A stretch of 64,000 bases of DNA, taken from contig OU342809.1 in NCBI GenBank assembly GCA_910591455.2, forward strand, positions 22,190,349 to 22,254,348, read 5' to 3'. A program made the position numbers and the translations under genes. This document shows, piece by piece, positions 10,511 through 20,743 of this stretch. Numbering within the stretch: the first letter of the stretch is position 1; the number at the start of each line of letters is the position of its first letter. This DNA comes from Pholis gunnellus. Lineage: Eukaryota; Chordata; Actinopteri; Perciformes; Pholidae. A model generated the notes under the pieces. The model made no database searches. It was not told where the DNA came from and worked only from the letters and a program-made list of their open reading frames with translations.

Positions 10511-13500
10511 CATACAATATACAAAATCATTTTCATGTTCTTGGGTTTTTGTTTCGTCTGTTTCCTATTTTATTTTGAAGTTCACTCCTCATGTGTCATA
10601 TTTGGTTTTACGCCCTGTTTTTGTGAGTTTTCCCGCCTTTTTGATAGTCTGCCCTGCCTTGATTAGTTTCACCTGTCCCTCATTAGGCCTTCCCTTGTTA
10701 GTCGGTGACTATGGGTACATCCCAAGTCTCTTAATTGCATCCCCGTTTCCCTCACTTGCATCTTTTCCTTGCGTCTTAGTCCCTCCCCCCAGGGATGCAT
10801 GGAGAGACACATGGCAGGAAACCATGCAAGGAGAGAGGAAATGACAAATAAGAGACTTGGGATGTACATTATCTATACCACCTCAGTTCCTCTGTCCTTC
10901 GTCTATTGTTGCTGGAAGGAGTTTTCGTCCCGTCCACTTGAATCAGTAAGCTTTTTGTGTTATTAAATGATCAGTCTCTGCATTCTGCATCCTTCCTGTC
11001 TGTCCTGCTCCCTGCACCGTGACAATATTTCAAACTTACCTAAATTGGTCAAATAATAAAACATGATTTATATTTGAACCCCGCCTTCAAAAAAAGAGAA
11101 AAGTAATGGAAATAGAACAGCAGGTTTTAACAGTGGAAAATCAGACTTGCATTGGGCCATACTGTATGATTCTTCTATTAAATGAGAGGTACGAATATCC
11201 ACCATAATAGCTATCGGGTCATATTGCAAAAAAAAAAAAAAAGTTGTGATTGAAATGGGAGGAGGTCTAGAGGGAATTGAAGCTGTTCTGGATTGTCTAT
11301 AAAAGAAAAATGAGAAAGCTATTGACACATTTCAGATAGCTCTTTTTGTGCAAGGTGCCAGGGTACAATATCAGATCATGATGTAAAAATAACATCTGTG
11401 CAACATCAGTCAAGCTCTATCCTGCACTGCCCAACAAATCTGCTGAAAACCAAACGTTATTCACGACGAATCTCGCTCTCTGAATACTGGAGCTAATACT
11501 ATCTAGACCTGGGCCTATTTGTTTCCTATTCCAGAAGGGGCTACCACTGCCAAATTCAAATGCTGTTTGTATTTGTTCAGAGCATTATATCTCTCCTTAT
11601 CCGAACTATGAATTCATATTCATTTAAATATCCCCAAGCTGTTGTAGATGCACTTTCGAGACACATCAGTATCCCTTTAAGTGAGCACAAGAGAGCCGTA
11701 CTAACCCACACAATCAGCCCCCAGCTTCTGCAGGAGTCTGCACTCTGCAATGGTCTCGTATGACGGTCCAGCCAGCATGCAGTAAACCCCTTCCTGCAGG
11801 AAGCTGCCGCAGCCCTGCTCCTCTGCCGTTTGCTTGACCAGAGCCCTCAGCTCACGGTCGTACGCGTCCGACATGCAAGGGAAACGCTCTCCGAACCTGG
11901 AGAAAATGTCAAATAAATGAATGGGACATGGCAATAAGACAAAGATGTGGCCGATGCACAACGTTTTTAACTTTCATAGTCCTGCATTGGCGTTTTTTTG
12001 TGCTGTACCTTGTGTCATTGTGCCCACAGAGCGGGTTCTGGCCCGCGAAGCCCGGCATGTTGATGTGATCCTTGATGAGCATGATGTCTCCCACTTCGTA
12101 GCTGCCATTGAGCCCCCCCGCTGCGTTTGTCACGATCACAGTCTCCACGCCCAGGAGGAAGAAGACTCGCACCGGGTACGTCACCTGGAATGACAAACGC
12201 GCCGTGCTTCAGAGACAGATACTGTTGTTCTTCTATTGCTTTGACACATGTCCGTTTTCATTTTATTGTTATTAATAATAAATTATTATTAGAATTTGTT
12301 TACGAATGGGAGTTACAAGATGGGGTTCACCCGGGAACAACAGTGGAGAAAATGCATCACATGAGAAAGCACAATATTTGAAAGGGGACACCTTCCGCAT
12401 ACACTGATGTCAGTAGACAGTAGATCATTGTTATTACTGTAGCTCCTTGTTGAACTGTGCATGACTGAAACAATCGTGCTTCTGCAGCTGATGGCCCGGT
12501 AATAACTACTAATGCTCCTTTTCACCGCAGTCCCATTTTGAAATTGCTGTTTCTGTTTCACATTTGTCTGTCGCTTGAATTGCCTCCGAAAGTGATTTGC
12601 TAGTTAATGCAGAAATGTCTCCAAGTACCCCGGTTCCTCGATAAGGTCATGCGCCGTCATTTTGGATTATTGGCCTGTTTGGATATGCGTTTTTGCATAT
12701 TGTAGCAGCGGACTGTGCTGTCAGTGTATACTTTCGGCCTTGTCAGGGATGAAATGCAAGCCCAGTAAGCTGCATATGTAATGGCAGGACTGTCTGTAGT
12801 TACACTGTAGCAGGGAGCCGTTAATAAAAGAGTTGACTTGATTCAATTATTTGCCAAAAGGCTCCTGGGTGGCGATACATATTCACCCATGTAAGCTCGT
12901 TTTCAGTCAATGATTTCTAATGTCACCTATAGGAGGAAGACAAAAAAGAGCAACACAGAAACAAAAAGGACTTTAGAGAAGAGAACAAGATTAAGAGGGT
13001 ACAGCCGTGCTAGCGATCGATTGAGGTCCTCCTTGTGTGTCCTCATTGTATAAGATGGGTGAGGGCTATCTTCGTAGTTCAAATTGCAAATAAACAAAGG
13101 GAGATGTAGTTTAAATAGAAAAAAATCCACTCAGACACTGTGGCTATATCAATCGAGAGAATCTGAGGGCGCACTTTTCTTGGAGTATAGTTAAACATCA
13201 GTAGGCTATTAGCTGTAGGTGGGCGATTAACGACACAACTGACCCAGAGAAACATACATGAAACATTGTGGCTATAGGGAAAAACATTGCTGACAACATA
13301 AAACCCTTTGAAAGGTCTCCTGAAGGAGTAATATTAAGAGGAGATTGAACCTGGGAAATTAGATACGCTCCTGTGGTTTGATGCTTTGAGCTCAATGGTA
13401 ACACCAGCATGCCAACATTCCTACAATGACAATGCTATTTTCATGTTTATTTAGTGTGTTAGCATGCTAACGCTAATTAGCACTAACCACAAAAGTGGAG

Positions 13501-16500
13501 CTGAGGCTGATGGGTTTGACATTATTTTTTCAGGGTATTTGACCGTAAAGCAAAGTTTTGCATTCATTTAAATCTAGATCATCAACATCATTGGAGGTAA
13601 ATGTGTTTGTTTTTTTTAAACCTGAAAAAAGCGCGATAAGCTGCTACAACTGCCATGTGTGTTGAAATGTGCCTTGAGTGGAAGTTTGACTTGAATGCTT
13701 TTATTATTATTTAATATATTCTTAGTTATAGTATTTGATTTTGCTTCATGTTGTATTTGTTTACAGTCCAGTCGACAGTTTAAATTTGCGAGCAGTTTGT
13801 TTTTGGAGTTTAACCGAAACCAATCAGTAACTGTTCATGAATTATTTATGGCCTAGAAGAGTCAATAGCATTCAAATTCACTGTTGTTTTTCCCATCCAT
13901 CCAGAGGTGCACTTTGTGGTTTCCTCTGTAGATCAGCATTGACTTAATATCTTGTAAACAAGCTTGGTCATGGTGTTTGATTGCAATTCAAACCTGATTG
14001 ATTTTTAGTTTAGAGGGTATGATTTGTATCTTCCTCATTGTCAGTGTTTAAGTTCACTTTGTAAAAAGAAAAAAAAAACAAGTTTGATGAAATCTTAAGT
14101 CATTCTGGTAGTGTCTTGTGAAGATTCACCATAGTTGGCTTGGACAGAAACAAATCTTTTAAAGTTCAACTCATGTGGTGATTGAACTGGAGGAATTTCA
14201 TCCATTATATCGCTGTCTAAAGTCTCAACCGGAGACAGGAGGGTCATAATGCATCTGGCTTTCTATTGCTGCATGTATGAAATTGGATTTTATGATACAG
14301 TGGGATTATATGGATCATTTTATATGATGGCACATCACAGCTGGTAATAAGAAATAAAACCAGGATACAGTGTCTCCAGAGGCCAAAGGCCAGTCCCGTA
14401 TCCACACTGTGACACACTGGGTGGTTTTCTTACTGTCATCATGATTCTGCAGCTGATCATTTAACACACAGAGTAAATTGTTAGCCAGTTGTGAGCTATA
14501 ATATGGTCATATATCAAGTTTACACAAGTTTATATAATACAATTACAAAAGCATGATTGAGGATGAGATAAAAGCTTAAGTGTCTCTGAGAGTCGTTTCC
14601 TTAGAAAGGGTGTGTAAAGAAGGTTTGAGCTGTTGAATTTAAATTGTAAAATGTTCAAAACCAAACTATACATTTTGATATAAGTAGTAGTCACAAATAC
14701 TGTATCTACAATTATCACTAGGTCAATGTTCTAATTGGAATTTAAAATGAAGAGATCATGTGGGGCAAAATGAATGGTGGTGTCTTGTAAAGAGCCTCCC
14801 TCTGTAACGCAAATAACAAAGTTAGTGTTTGCACATGTCCGTGGTTTAAAGATTAAAGCCTACACCTAACACAAGCTGTGAATGTTCTTCTCAAAATGAT
14901 TGACAAAGTCAGAGTTGAAACGGCCAGCTTTGACTCAGTTATCCTGTATAGTATATCATTCGCATCAGCAAGTTTCCAAAATGGCTTGTGACATAAACTG
15001 ACACAGAAAGTTGCTCATAAGGCAACTTAGAGTAGTAACAAATGGATATGTCTGCATTACTGCAAAAAAAAGGTGTTCATTCAAATTTCATTTTAAGTCA
15101 TTAATAAATGAATTTACTTCCAGCATAACGAATACTAACATAGATAAATCCAGTATGCAAACAATGTCATTCTAAGATACAACACATAGTGTTTAAGCCA
15201 AGCTAGGGTGGCAATAGTGGGTCCACCACTTTAGTCCAGACTGCATATCTCGACAACTTCAAATGGATTGCTTTGAGATTTGATGATACCCTGAATATTC
15301 CTCTAACACAACCTGAAGTTACGCATTTGTGACTTTGAGTGTAATGTAGCAACATATATTACATGAGTTGCCTTGAAATCTGATGCACACATTCGCCTCC
15401 TTCACCCTCAGGATTGAACCCTTTTTTTTCCCTCTGGCATCATCATCGGGTCATAATTTCAATGTTTTACAATACGTTAGACTAAATGCATGCAAAACTA
15501 AGGACATTCCCATCAGCCTCAGCTGTAGTAGGGCTCATTAGCACATGTTAGCATGCTAACATGCTAATCTAAAACGGGCGAACCTGACACCTCGGCATGT
15601 CAGTATTTTCACTGTGAGCATGATTACCTCAGCGTTTAACTGTCAATTACAACATCACACAGCCACTAGTATGGCTGTGAACTTTTCATCTTAGCAATAA
15701 CGCTGTGCTGGTCTTACTAATAAAAAAGGTACCAAAAAGCAGTTATGTACTGTAGCGTACCGTGTGTATGTTGTAACCCTCGTAGAAGTGGAATCTCCCC
15801 CGCATGCAGACACAGTCACGGCCCTGCAGCCTCCCGAACACCAGCTGCCCGGCATGGCCCGGCACTGCACGGCACACATTCAGTATGAGCGGCTGCTATG
15901 GCATGCTTACTTACAGTTTCCAAAACACATGCCTTTAAGATAATTATGCAATTTGTCAGAGACAACTTACCAGTGCTGGTGGGAAAATGTGGGATATCCT
16001 CATACGGGAACGTGGTCTTGTCATCCAGCAGGTCAGCCAGTCCGCCCAGGCCCGAACCACAGATGATGGCTACTTTAGGACGCTGCTCTGTGTGGGCCAG
16101 AAGCCAGTCTGCTGTCTCCTTATACTCTTCATAACTGTATCTGGAGACAATGGGAAGAACATTGATTCATGGTAAATATTACCTCACCATAAATCATAGA
16201 AATACTATCTAACGTGATTTCTTTTTTTTCTAACTCCCAGGCAAAAAGTAAAACACTGCTGACAAGAGAAGTCAGTTTAATTTAGCATACTGTCGATTTT
16301 TGTTCTGATAATAGGAGGGGAAGACACTTGGCAATGCAGGAGTGAAAGTGCAATGGAGGGAACATTGTGGAAGAAATAAGGATAAATACAACATTGGGCA
16401 ACGCACTTCTGGGTTTTTACTTTGCCATGTAACGGCCAAATTATTTATCAGGGATGCTGATTACATTGGAAAAGCCTCAAGGTATAACATTCTACAAAGT

Positions 16501-18148
16501 CTGAAACAGTCTGTAATTCTGGTTATGAATCTGGTTGTTAAGCTATAACGTTGTCAATGAGCCCTCTGTGCTTTGTTATTAAAACACAATGACACTTTAG
16601 GCTTCAGCCTTCACCGAACCAATCTGCAGGAGAGAGACGGATGTTCAATCTTCCCACATTTTCCCCTTGTTGCCCTTTTTCTTTTTTTCTTCAGCTCCAA
16701 AGGGAACTGGGAATCGGTAGGTATGTTGGCACCAGAGACAGGGTGAAGTCAAAGTGATGAATGTGAATAATGCCCCAACTAAATATCTAAAGTTGTGACT
16801 GGCATTAAAACTTTGTCATGGCAAAAATAAAGCAGATGTGTATTGCTGTATTCAAACCTGTGGAAGAATTATCATAACACGTGATCGATTTATTCTACTG
16901 TGACACAATTGTTGCATGGCTGCCATTACCGGCTTGTCAGTTGCAGAGGTTGCCCTTCACATAATTCTTCAGATAATGGCAGCTTTACACATAAACACAA
17001 CCACACTCACAATCAGGCATACTTCCAGCTGCTGTAACTTCTGCCATTCTGTTGTGTGATTCATAAACAGAATCCCTGTGGGTGCCAACATAAGGCGATA
17101 AGGGATGAGAGCAATTCATGTTTGTGTAACGCGACAACTGAACGTCATCTTTTCTTATCATAAACCCGAGAGACTGAAACCAGTGTCCAGTGTCCAGTGT
17201 GTAGACCTGCCATAAAAATCTTGTATCCAACAAAAACATGATGACTGTCATGTGTCTGTCATTCTGCGGTGATGTTTTATATGAGCGTCACTGAAATGTT
17301 CCTATGAACAAGGAGGTTGAAGAAGAGGAAAACCAAATTCTGTTCTCAATGTGTCCAGCTGCTGAATTTACTAATAGCAAACTAAACTGACTAAACTAAC
17401 AGCTAACGACTAAGAAAGGTGTTCACACAATGGACATTCTGACAATGGCTGAACCTCCAACATAATCTTAACCCCCTTTCATTAAAGAACAAACACACAT
17501 AACCTCTCACATCTTCAAAGATTCAGTCTGCAGCAGCCATCTTGTTATTTGCGGTCTAATGACAGTTGGTGGCGGGAATCTCCTGCTGTTTAAAACAGTT
17601 TACACAAAACTGATGCTAACTTTTTAGCTAGCTTCTATTATCCCCACAACTGTGTTTTAGCTTACTGAAGCTAAATACATTTTACTACACCTATGGATCA
17701 AAGTAGTGCTGTGTGAATTTGATTCATTTTAAGCTTGCTCTAACTTTACCCTAAAAATAAATAAATTATCACTCAAATGACAAATTTCACCTAAGTAGTC
17801 ATACCTTCCAATAAATAGATATCAGGACAATTTTACAATAATTTTAAGAATATGGAAAGAGTAACGGCTAGTTTTACTCTATTTAATTAATTAAGATTTT
17901 TGCAGAATATATATATATATATAATTGTTATTATTTGCCAAAAGCTATTTTAATGCTTGTTGTTCTTGTATATCTGTGTAGTCATCACATTTCATGATCA
18001 GCCAGTTCACACAGGCTTTTGAAAACACAGTAGCCTTTGCATAATGAAACAGTAGAGTAAGAGATTTAACTCGGAGCAGGAAGTGAGCTCGTGGGCTCTC
18101 CGTTCTCTGGCTCTCGCAGACCGACCTGCTGCGCGCGGAGCTGTCCAT
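10133..18148 (-). CDS. pnp: purine nucleoside phosphorylase, complete
   Basis: Purine nucleoside phosphorylase cleaves inosine and guanosine with phosphate to the base and ribose-1-phosphate (purine salvage, cytosolic homotrimer). Six exons join in frame to 286 codons plus stop (human PNP is 289 residues). Visible family motifs: VAIICGSGLGGL (phosphate-loop Ser37), GRFHFYEGY (His90), TNAAGGL, INMPGFAGQNPL, MSDAYDREL, AGPSYETIAECR (Glu205), GMSTVPEVVVARHCGL (Met223), SLVTNKVV (Asn247) and KANHEEVL (His261). These match human Ser33, His86, Glu201, Met219, Asn243 and His257 with a constant offset of four. Tyr204 replaces the mammalian active-site Phe200. The gene diverges from hydin. Family call is certain; only exon 1 is tentative. 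Confidence 0.95.
10473..10507 (+). repeat. (AT)n microsatellite
   Basis: About 17 TA units in the last pnp intron. Confidence 0.95.
10711..10869. mobile_element. short MITE with 19-bp perfect terminal inverted repeats
   Basis: Left arm GTACATCCCAAGTCTCTTA at 10715-10733 is the exact reverse complement of 10849-10867. Imperfect similarity extends inward for several more bases. Total length is about 155 bp with a pyrimidine-rich, non-coding core, in the last pnp intron. I recognise this as a common fish MITE type but cannot name its superfamily. Confidence 0.8.
11706..11896 (-). CDS. pnp: pnp coding exon 5
   Basis: 191 nt encoding FGERFPCMSDAYDREL through AGPSYETIAECRLLQKLGAD, including purine-binding Glu205. 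Acceptor TCTCCAG; donor GTTAGT. The exon ends one base into Gly222. Translation past the donor meets a stop, as expected for an intron. Confidence 0.95.
12009..12184 (-). CDS. pnp: pnp coding exon 4
   Basis: 176 nt encoding VTYPVRVFFLLGVET, VTNAAGGLNGSYEVGD and the HINMPGFAGQNPL segment. Acceptor TTCCAG; donor GTACAG. It ends in phase 2. Confidence 0.95.
13395..13570 (+). repeat. interspersed repeat with TTAGCATGCTAAC core, copy 1
   Basis: Contains GTTAGCATGCTAACGCTAAT followed by GAGCTGAGGCTGATGGG. The same order recurs in opposite orientation near 15.5 kb in the same pnp intron, so this is a dispersed family. I recognise it as common in teleosts; its class is unknown to me. Confidence 0.65.
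15225..15640 (-). repeat. interspersed repeat with TTAGCATGCTAAC core, copy 2 (inverted)
   Basis: On the minus strand it reads TTAGCATGTTAGCATGCTAA, then AGCTGAGGCTGATGGGAATG, then a long tail mentioning GATGATGCCAG and ATTTCAAGGCAA. It matches the family of the copy at 13.4 kb in inverted orientation and extends further 3'. Confidence 0.65.
15761..15864 (-). CDS. pnp: pnp coding exon 3
   Basis: 104 nt encoding VPGHAGQLVFGRLQG and GRFHFYEGY, with catalytic-site His90. Acceptor GTGCAG; donor GTACGC. It leaves phase 0. Confidence 0.94.
15971..16140 (-). CDS. pnp: pnp coding exon 2
   Basis: 170 nt. Acceptor TCTCCAG right of 16140; donor GTAAGT at 15970-15965. It encodes YSYEEYKETADWLLAHT, the phosphate-binding CGSGLGGL loop and PHFPTST. 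It ends one base into the valine codon that exon 3 completes. Confidence 0.95.
16141..18125 (-). other. pnp: pnp intron 1
   Basis: About 2 kb of AT-rich sequence with a short (AT)n run near 17.91 kb. No coding signal seen. Its right border depends on the tentative exon 1. Confidence 0.55.
18126..18148 (-). CDS. pnp: pnp coding exon 1 (tentative)
   Basis: Candidate start exon of 23 nt encoding MDSSARS plus two bases, in a GC-rich block with CpGs (about 18060-18290). Phase 2 fits exon 2, which begins with one base and then Tyr-Ser-Tyr-Glu-Glu-Tyr. A very short first coding exon is also usual for vertebrate PNP. The donor AG|GTCGGT is weak, so another upstream exon could supply the start. Confidence 0.45.
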
Positions 18149-18522
18149 GGTGCTGCCGGGAACTTTACATTCGGGCACTAGAGCAGAGAGCGGAGCGGGA
18201 CGGCCTCCAGGCTGTTTGCTACACATTTTTTGGCAGACACAACACAGCAATGTCCTCCCGGTTCAACCGCCCTGAGCTGTTGCTAAGCTCCGGTGTTAGT
18301 CAGTGAACTGGAAACACAAGACTGGCCTGTTAAGTTAGCAAAGATATTTATCAACGAAATGAATTCGACTTGAAGTACACACGGCAGATCCACCACCTGT
18401 AACACACGGTGACGTCAGAGTGAGAGCCGTCATCTTGGGAGGGAAGCCCTTATAGAGGCTACTAATCCTCGGAATAAAGCATGTATGTTGCTTTAGCTCT
18501 GGCTACAGGAACATGAACACAG

Positions 18523-18558
18523 CACAGTCCACGCCAAGATGCGTTTGCGTGGACTGTG
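18523..18558. repeat. 12-bp perfect inverted repeat
   Basis: CACAGTCCACGC at 18523-18534 and GCGTGGACTGTG at 18547-18558 are exact reverse complements around a 12-base spacer. It lies about 375 bp upstream of the pnp start candidate and next to the unidentified ORF remnant. Confidence 0.85.
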
Positions 18559-18569
18559 GCCTTGACAAC

Positions 18570-18891
18570 CATGAAGCTCATTCCACTCCGGTCCACCAAC
18601 ATCAACATCCAGCCTTATCTGTCTTACCTGCACTGACTGGTGGAGGAGGATGCCGCTTCCATATCTGACGACGAGCGGGACCAATCTACTGATAAGACGC
18701 TGTTTGTGTCTTGTTTGACAGACGTTGCCCGTGCTGAGTTCAGGGTGGTGGAGCCGGAGCGGCTGATGGAGACTCTGCTGCTACTGCGGACGGACGGAGT
18801 GGCGGAGAGCGTGCTGCGCGCCGACGTCATGGCTTACAGGGCTAAGGGGGCGGGGCTTACGCAGACTGCCGGTCCCTTTGAAGAAGACTAA
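18570..18891 (+). pseudogene. unidentified ORF-like remnant with in-frame stop
   Basis: From ATG at 18570 the frame reads MKLIPLRSTNINIQPYLSYLH, one residue past which is a TGA at 18633, then 85 open codons (LVEEDAASISDDERDQ..., EPERLMETLLLLRTDGVAES...) to TAA at 18889-18891. The composition looks protein-like (acidic linker, then an amphipathic Leu/Arg stretch), unlike the surrounding AT-rich DNA. I do not recognise the family. It could be a broken exon or retrocopy, a live exon starting at the ATG at 18640, or chance in a GC-rich promoter-side block. No splice sites are convincing. Confidence 0.3.
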
Positions 18892-19658
18892 ATCCAATTT
18901 TCTAGCAGGCTGCGCAACTCACTGATCCGTTCACTGATAGAGGCAGGGCTGGGAACAGAGGGAGAAACAATGAGGGGGCAAGAGAGGGAAAGACAAACAG
19001 CAAGATGAGGGGAATTATGTAAGATCAGCAACGAGTGATAAACAACCCAACGCTTTGAGTCACTGAGTTTGTTGGTTAAACACTTGCAACCAATGCATAT
19101 GTGCCTGGACTGAACCATAGCTATAATAACTTCTCCTCCCTCTCTCACGCACACAAACGCACACACCCACACACCGGCTGCACAACAATTGAAAGTGCTG
19201 ACTCATGGGTTAGAAGGAAAGAATGAAAGTGATAGCAGAGAAAGCACAAAAGCTGAGTGCCAACAGCTGTTATATGACTGTGAGCCTTTAAGTCAAGAGA
19301 ACCATAAACCAATATGGTATAATGACACATCAAATACAATATTTCAATATTTAGGCTACTATAACCACAGCTGTAGTGAATATTGTTGTAATTTAGCAAA
19401 ATTACAAAAAAAAACCCATTCATAAATACCTTTCCCACATTGGGTCCTGTGTGAAAGGTATTTATGTGAACAGAGTTAAAGATTAGTACCCTCTGTAAGA
19501 TATCAGTCCAAATATATGTCATGAACACAGTCGGTCAAGAGGGATAAATATGTGGATTTGTAAAGTTGTAGATTCAATTAGAAATTCCTGCGGTGTCAAC
19601 ATGCTCACTGGGTTTTCAAATCCCTTTTGTAGTCACACTTGTCCTTATGACCTTCTTG

Positions 19659-19659
<1 letters not shown>

Positions 19660-19752
<93 letters not shown>

Positions 19753-19758
19753 TGTGTG
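19660..19758 (+). repeat. (GT)n microsatellite, about 45 units
   Basis: One of the longest simple repeats in the window, uninterrupted from about 19661 to 19750. Confidence 0.97.
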
Positions 19759-20109
19759 CAAGAGAGAGTGAGAATTGGTTTGATGAATATAATATTTTTT
19801 TCTGTTTGTTATTGGATATAGAGATATTATTTCTTCAATGTGTCCATGGATTATCCAGGGATTTTAGATTAGCAGAAAGTAACTGTGTTATTAACCTCAT
19901 TTTCAGTAAATGTTTTTTTTTAAGTCTGCAAAGATCATTTCACCTTCTCAGCGCAAGAAAAGCTGCAATAATTTGAATCAAGGTCAAATTCCACGTCTGA
20001 AACAAGCTGCATTTGGTTTAAATTGAACTTCTAAAAGTAAACAAAGTAAATCACACACATAAAGTGAGTATATTTAAATAAACCTCAGCAATTGTGAGGT
20101 AGCCTACTT

Positions 20110-20280
20110 GAACATTATAATTGAGTATTTCCATGTGATGTTACTTCCTACAGTTTAGAGTTTAGTTTAGGGAGTGTTGTGCTGGTTACATCTATTTGTA
20201 ATCTTTAATTCTCTGATTAAGATTTTATATACGAAATATGATCTTCATAACAAATATGATGCACTGTTAAAGATTTTTGC
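20110..20280 (+). repeat. degraded fragment of the TACTTGAGTATTT-type fish repeat
   Basis: Contains TTGAGTATTTCCATGTGATG and ACGAAATATGATCTTCATAA followed by AATATGATGCACTGTT, in the order seen in the longer copy at 53.7-54.25 kb. Highly diverged. Confidence 0.45.
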
Positions 20281-20481
20281 CAACCAATCTCTAGAGACCA
20301 ACGTAGCCACCAGAATCTAACGTCATTGTAAGTCAACAGGTGAGTTGCCGGTGTTTTAAGAGTGGGGCATAGTGAGTTAAAAGAGAAAAACACAAAACCA
20401 GTCGACTCTAACTCGGTGGAGGGGGCAGATTCAAAGGTCTGGACCGAAGCAAACTGGTTGTATGATGTTTCATTAGGAGAG

Positions 20482-20519
20482 ACAGCTTAAGCGCAACATA
20501 TTTGTTGCGCTGAAGCTGT
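20482..20519. repeat. strong hairpin, 17-bp arms, 4-base loop
   Basis: Arm 20482-20498 pairs with arm 20503-20519 with a single mismatch around the loop TATT; the core AGCGCAACA/TGTTGCGCT is perfect. It lies about 210 bp upstream of the proposed hydin promoter. A second, looser inverted repeat (about 20506-20545 against 20620-20665, sharing GTTTGCCTTCCGGG-like sequence) overlaps it, suggesting a fold-back MITE remnant. Confidence 0.8.
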
Positions 20520-20691
20520 AAGTTTGCCTTCCGGGCTTTCTGCCAGAAAAGGTTTATTTTAACCCAAAATATGATATTTTCCTAACCTAAGTATGTTTGT
20601 TAAACCATAGGAGTTCCAAAAGTACTTCTACCAGAAATCCCGAAGGTAAACTGCCAGCAGCGCACCATGTATGCAGCTAGTTTAGTCGCAG

Positions 20692-20696
20692 CCAAT
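20692..20696 (+). promoter_or_regulatory. hydin: CCAAT box, proposed hydin promoter
   Basis: CCAAT in the context GCAGCCAATCAGG, an NF-Y-type site, 34 bp upstream of the X-box and about 650 bp upstream of the first coding exon. Confidence 0.5.
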
Positions 20697-20729
20697 CAGG
20701 AAGCAGTTTACTGGGAGGTCGCTGAGTGT

Positions 20730-20743
20730 GTTACCAGGGTAAC
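20730..20743 (+). promoter_or_regulatory. hydin: RFX X-box, proposed hydin promoter
   Basis: GTTACCAGGGTAAC is a perfect palindromic half-site pair (GTTACC-AG-GGTAAC) fitting the X-box consensus bound by RFX factors, which drive ciliary genes. Its position just downstream of a CCAAT box and 646 bp before the hydin start codon is what one expects of a motile-cilia gene promoter. A TGTTTGTT forkhead-like site lies at 20594-20601. Function is inferred. Confidence 0.6.

Larger units (their letters stand above)
12185..15760 (-). other. pnp: pnp intron 3, AT-rich with two inverted repeat copies
   Basis: 3.6 kb. Apart from the two repeat copies I see no exon, RNA gene or long ORF; the sequence is AT-rich and unique-looking. 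Confidence 0.75.

Noticed and set aside
19550..19771. Cys/Val-repeat ORFs in GT tracts here and elsewhere
   Set aside because: Cys-Val or Thr-His repeat peptides are translations of GT/CA microsatellites.
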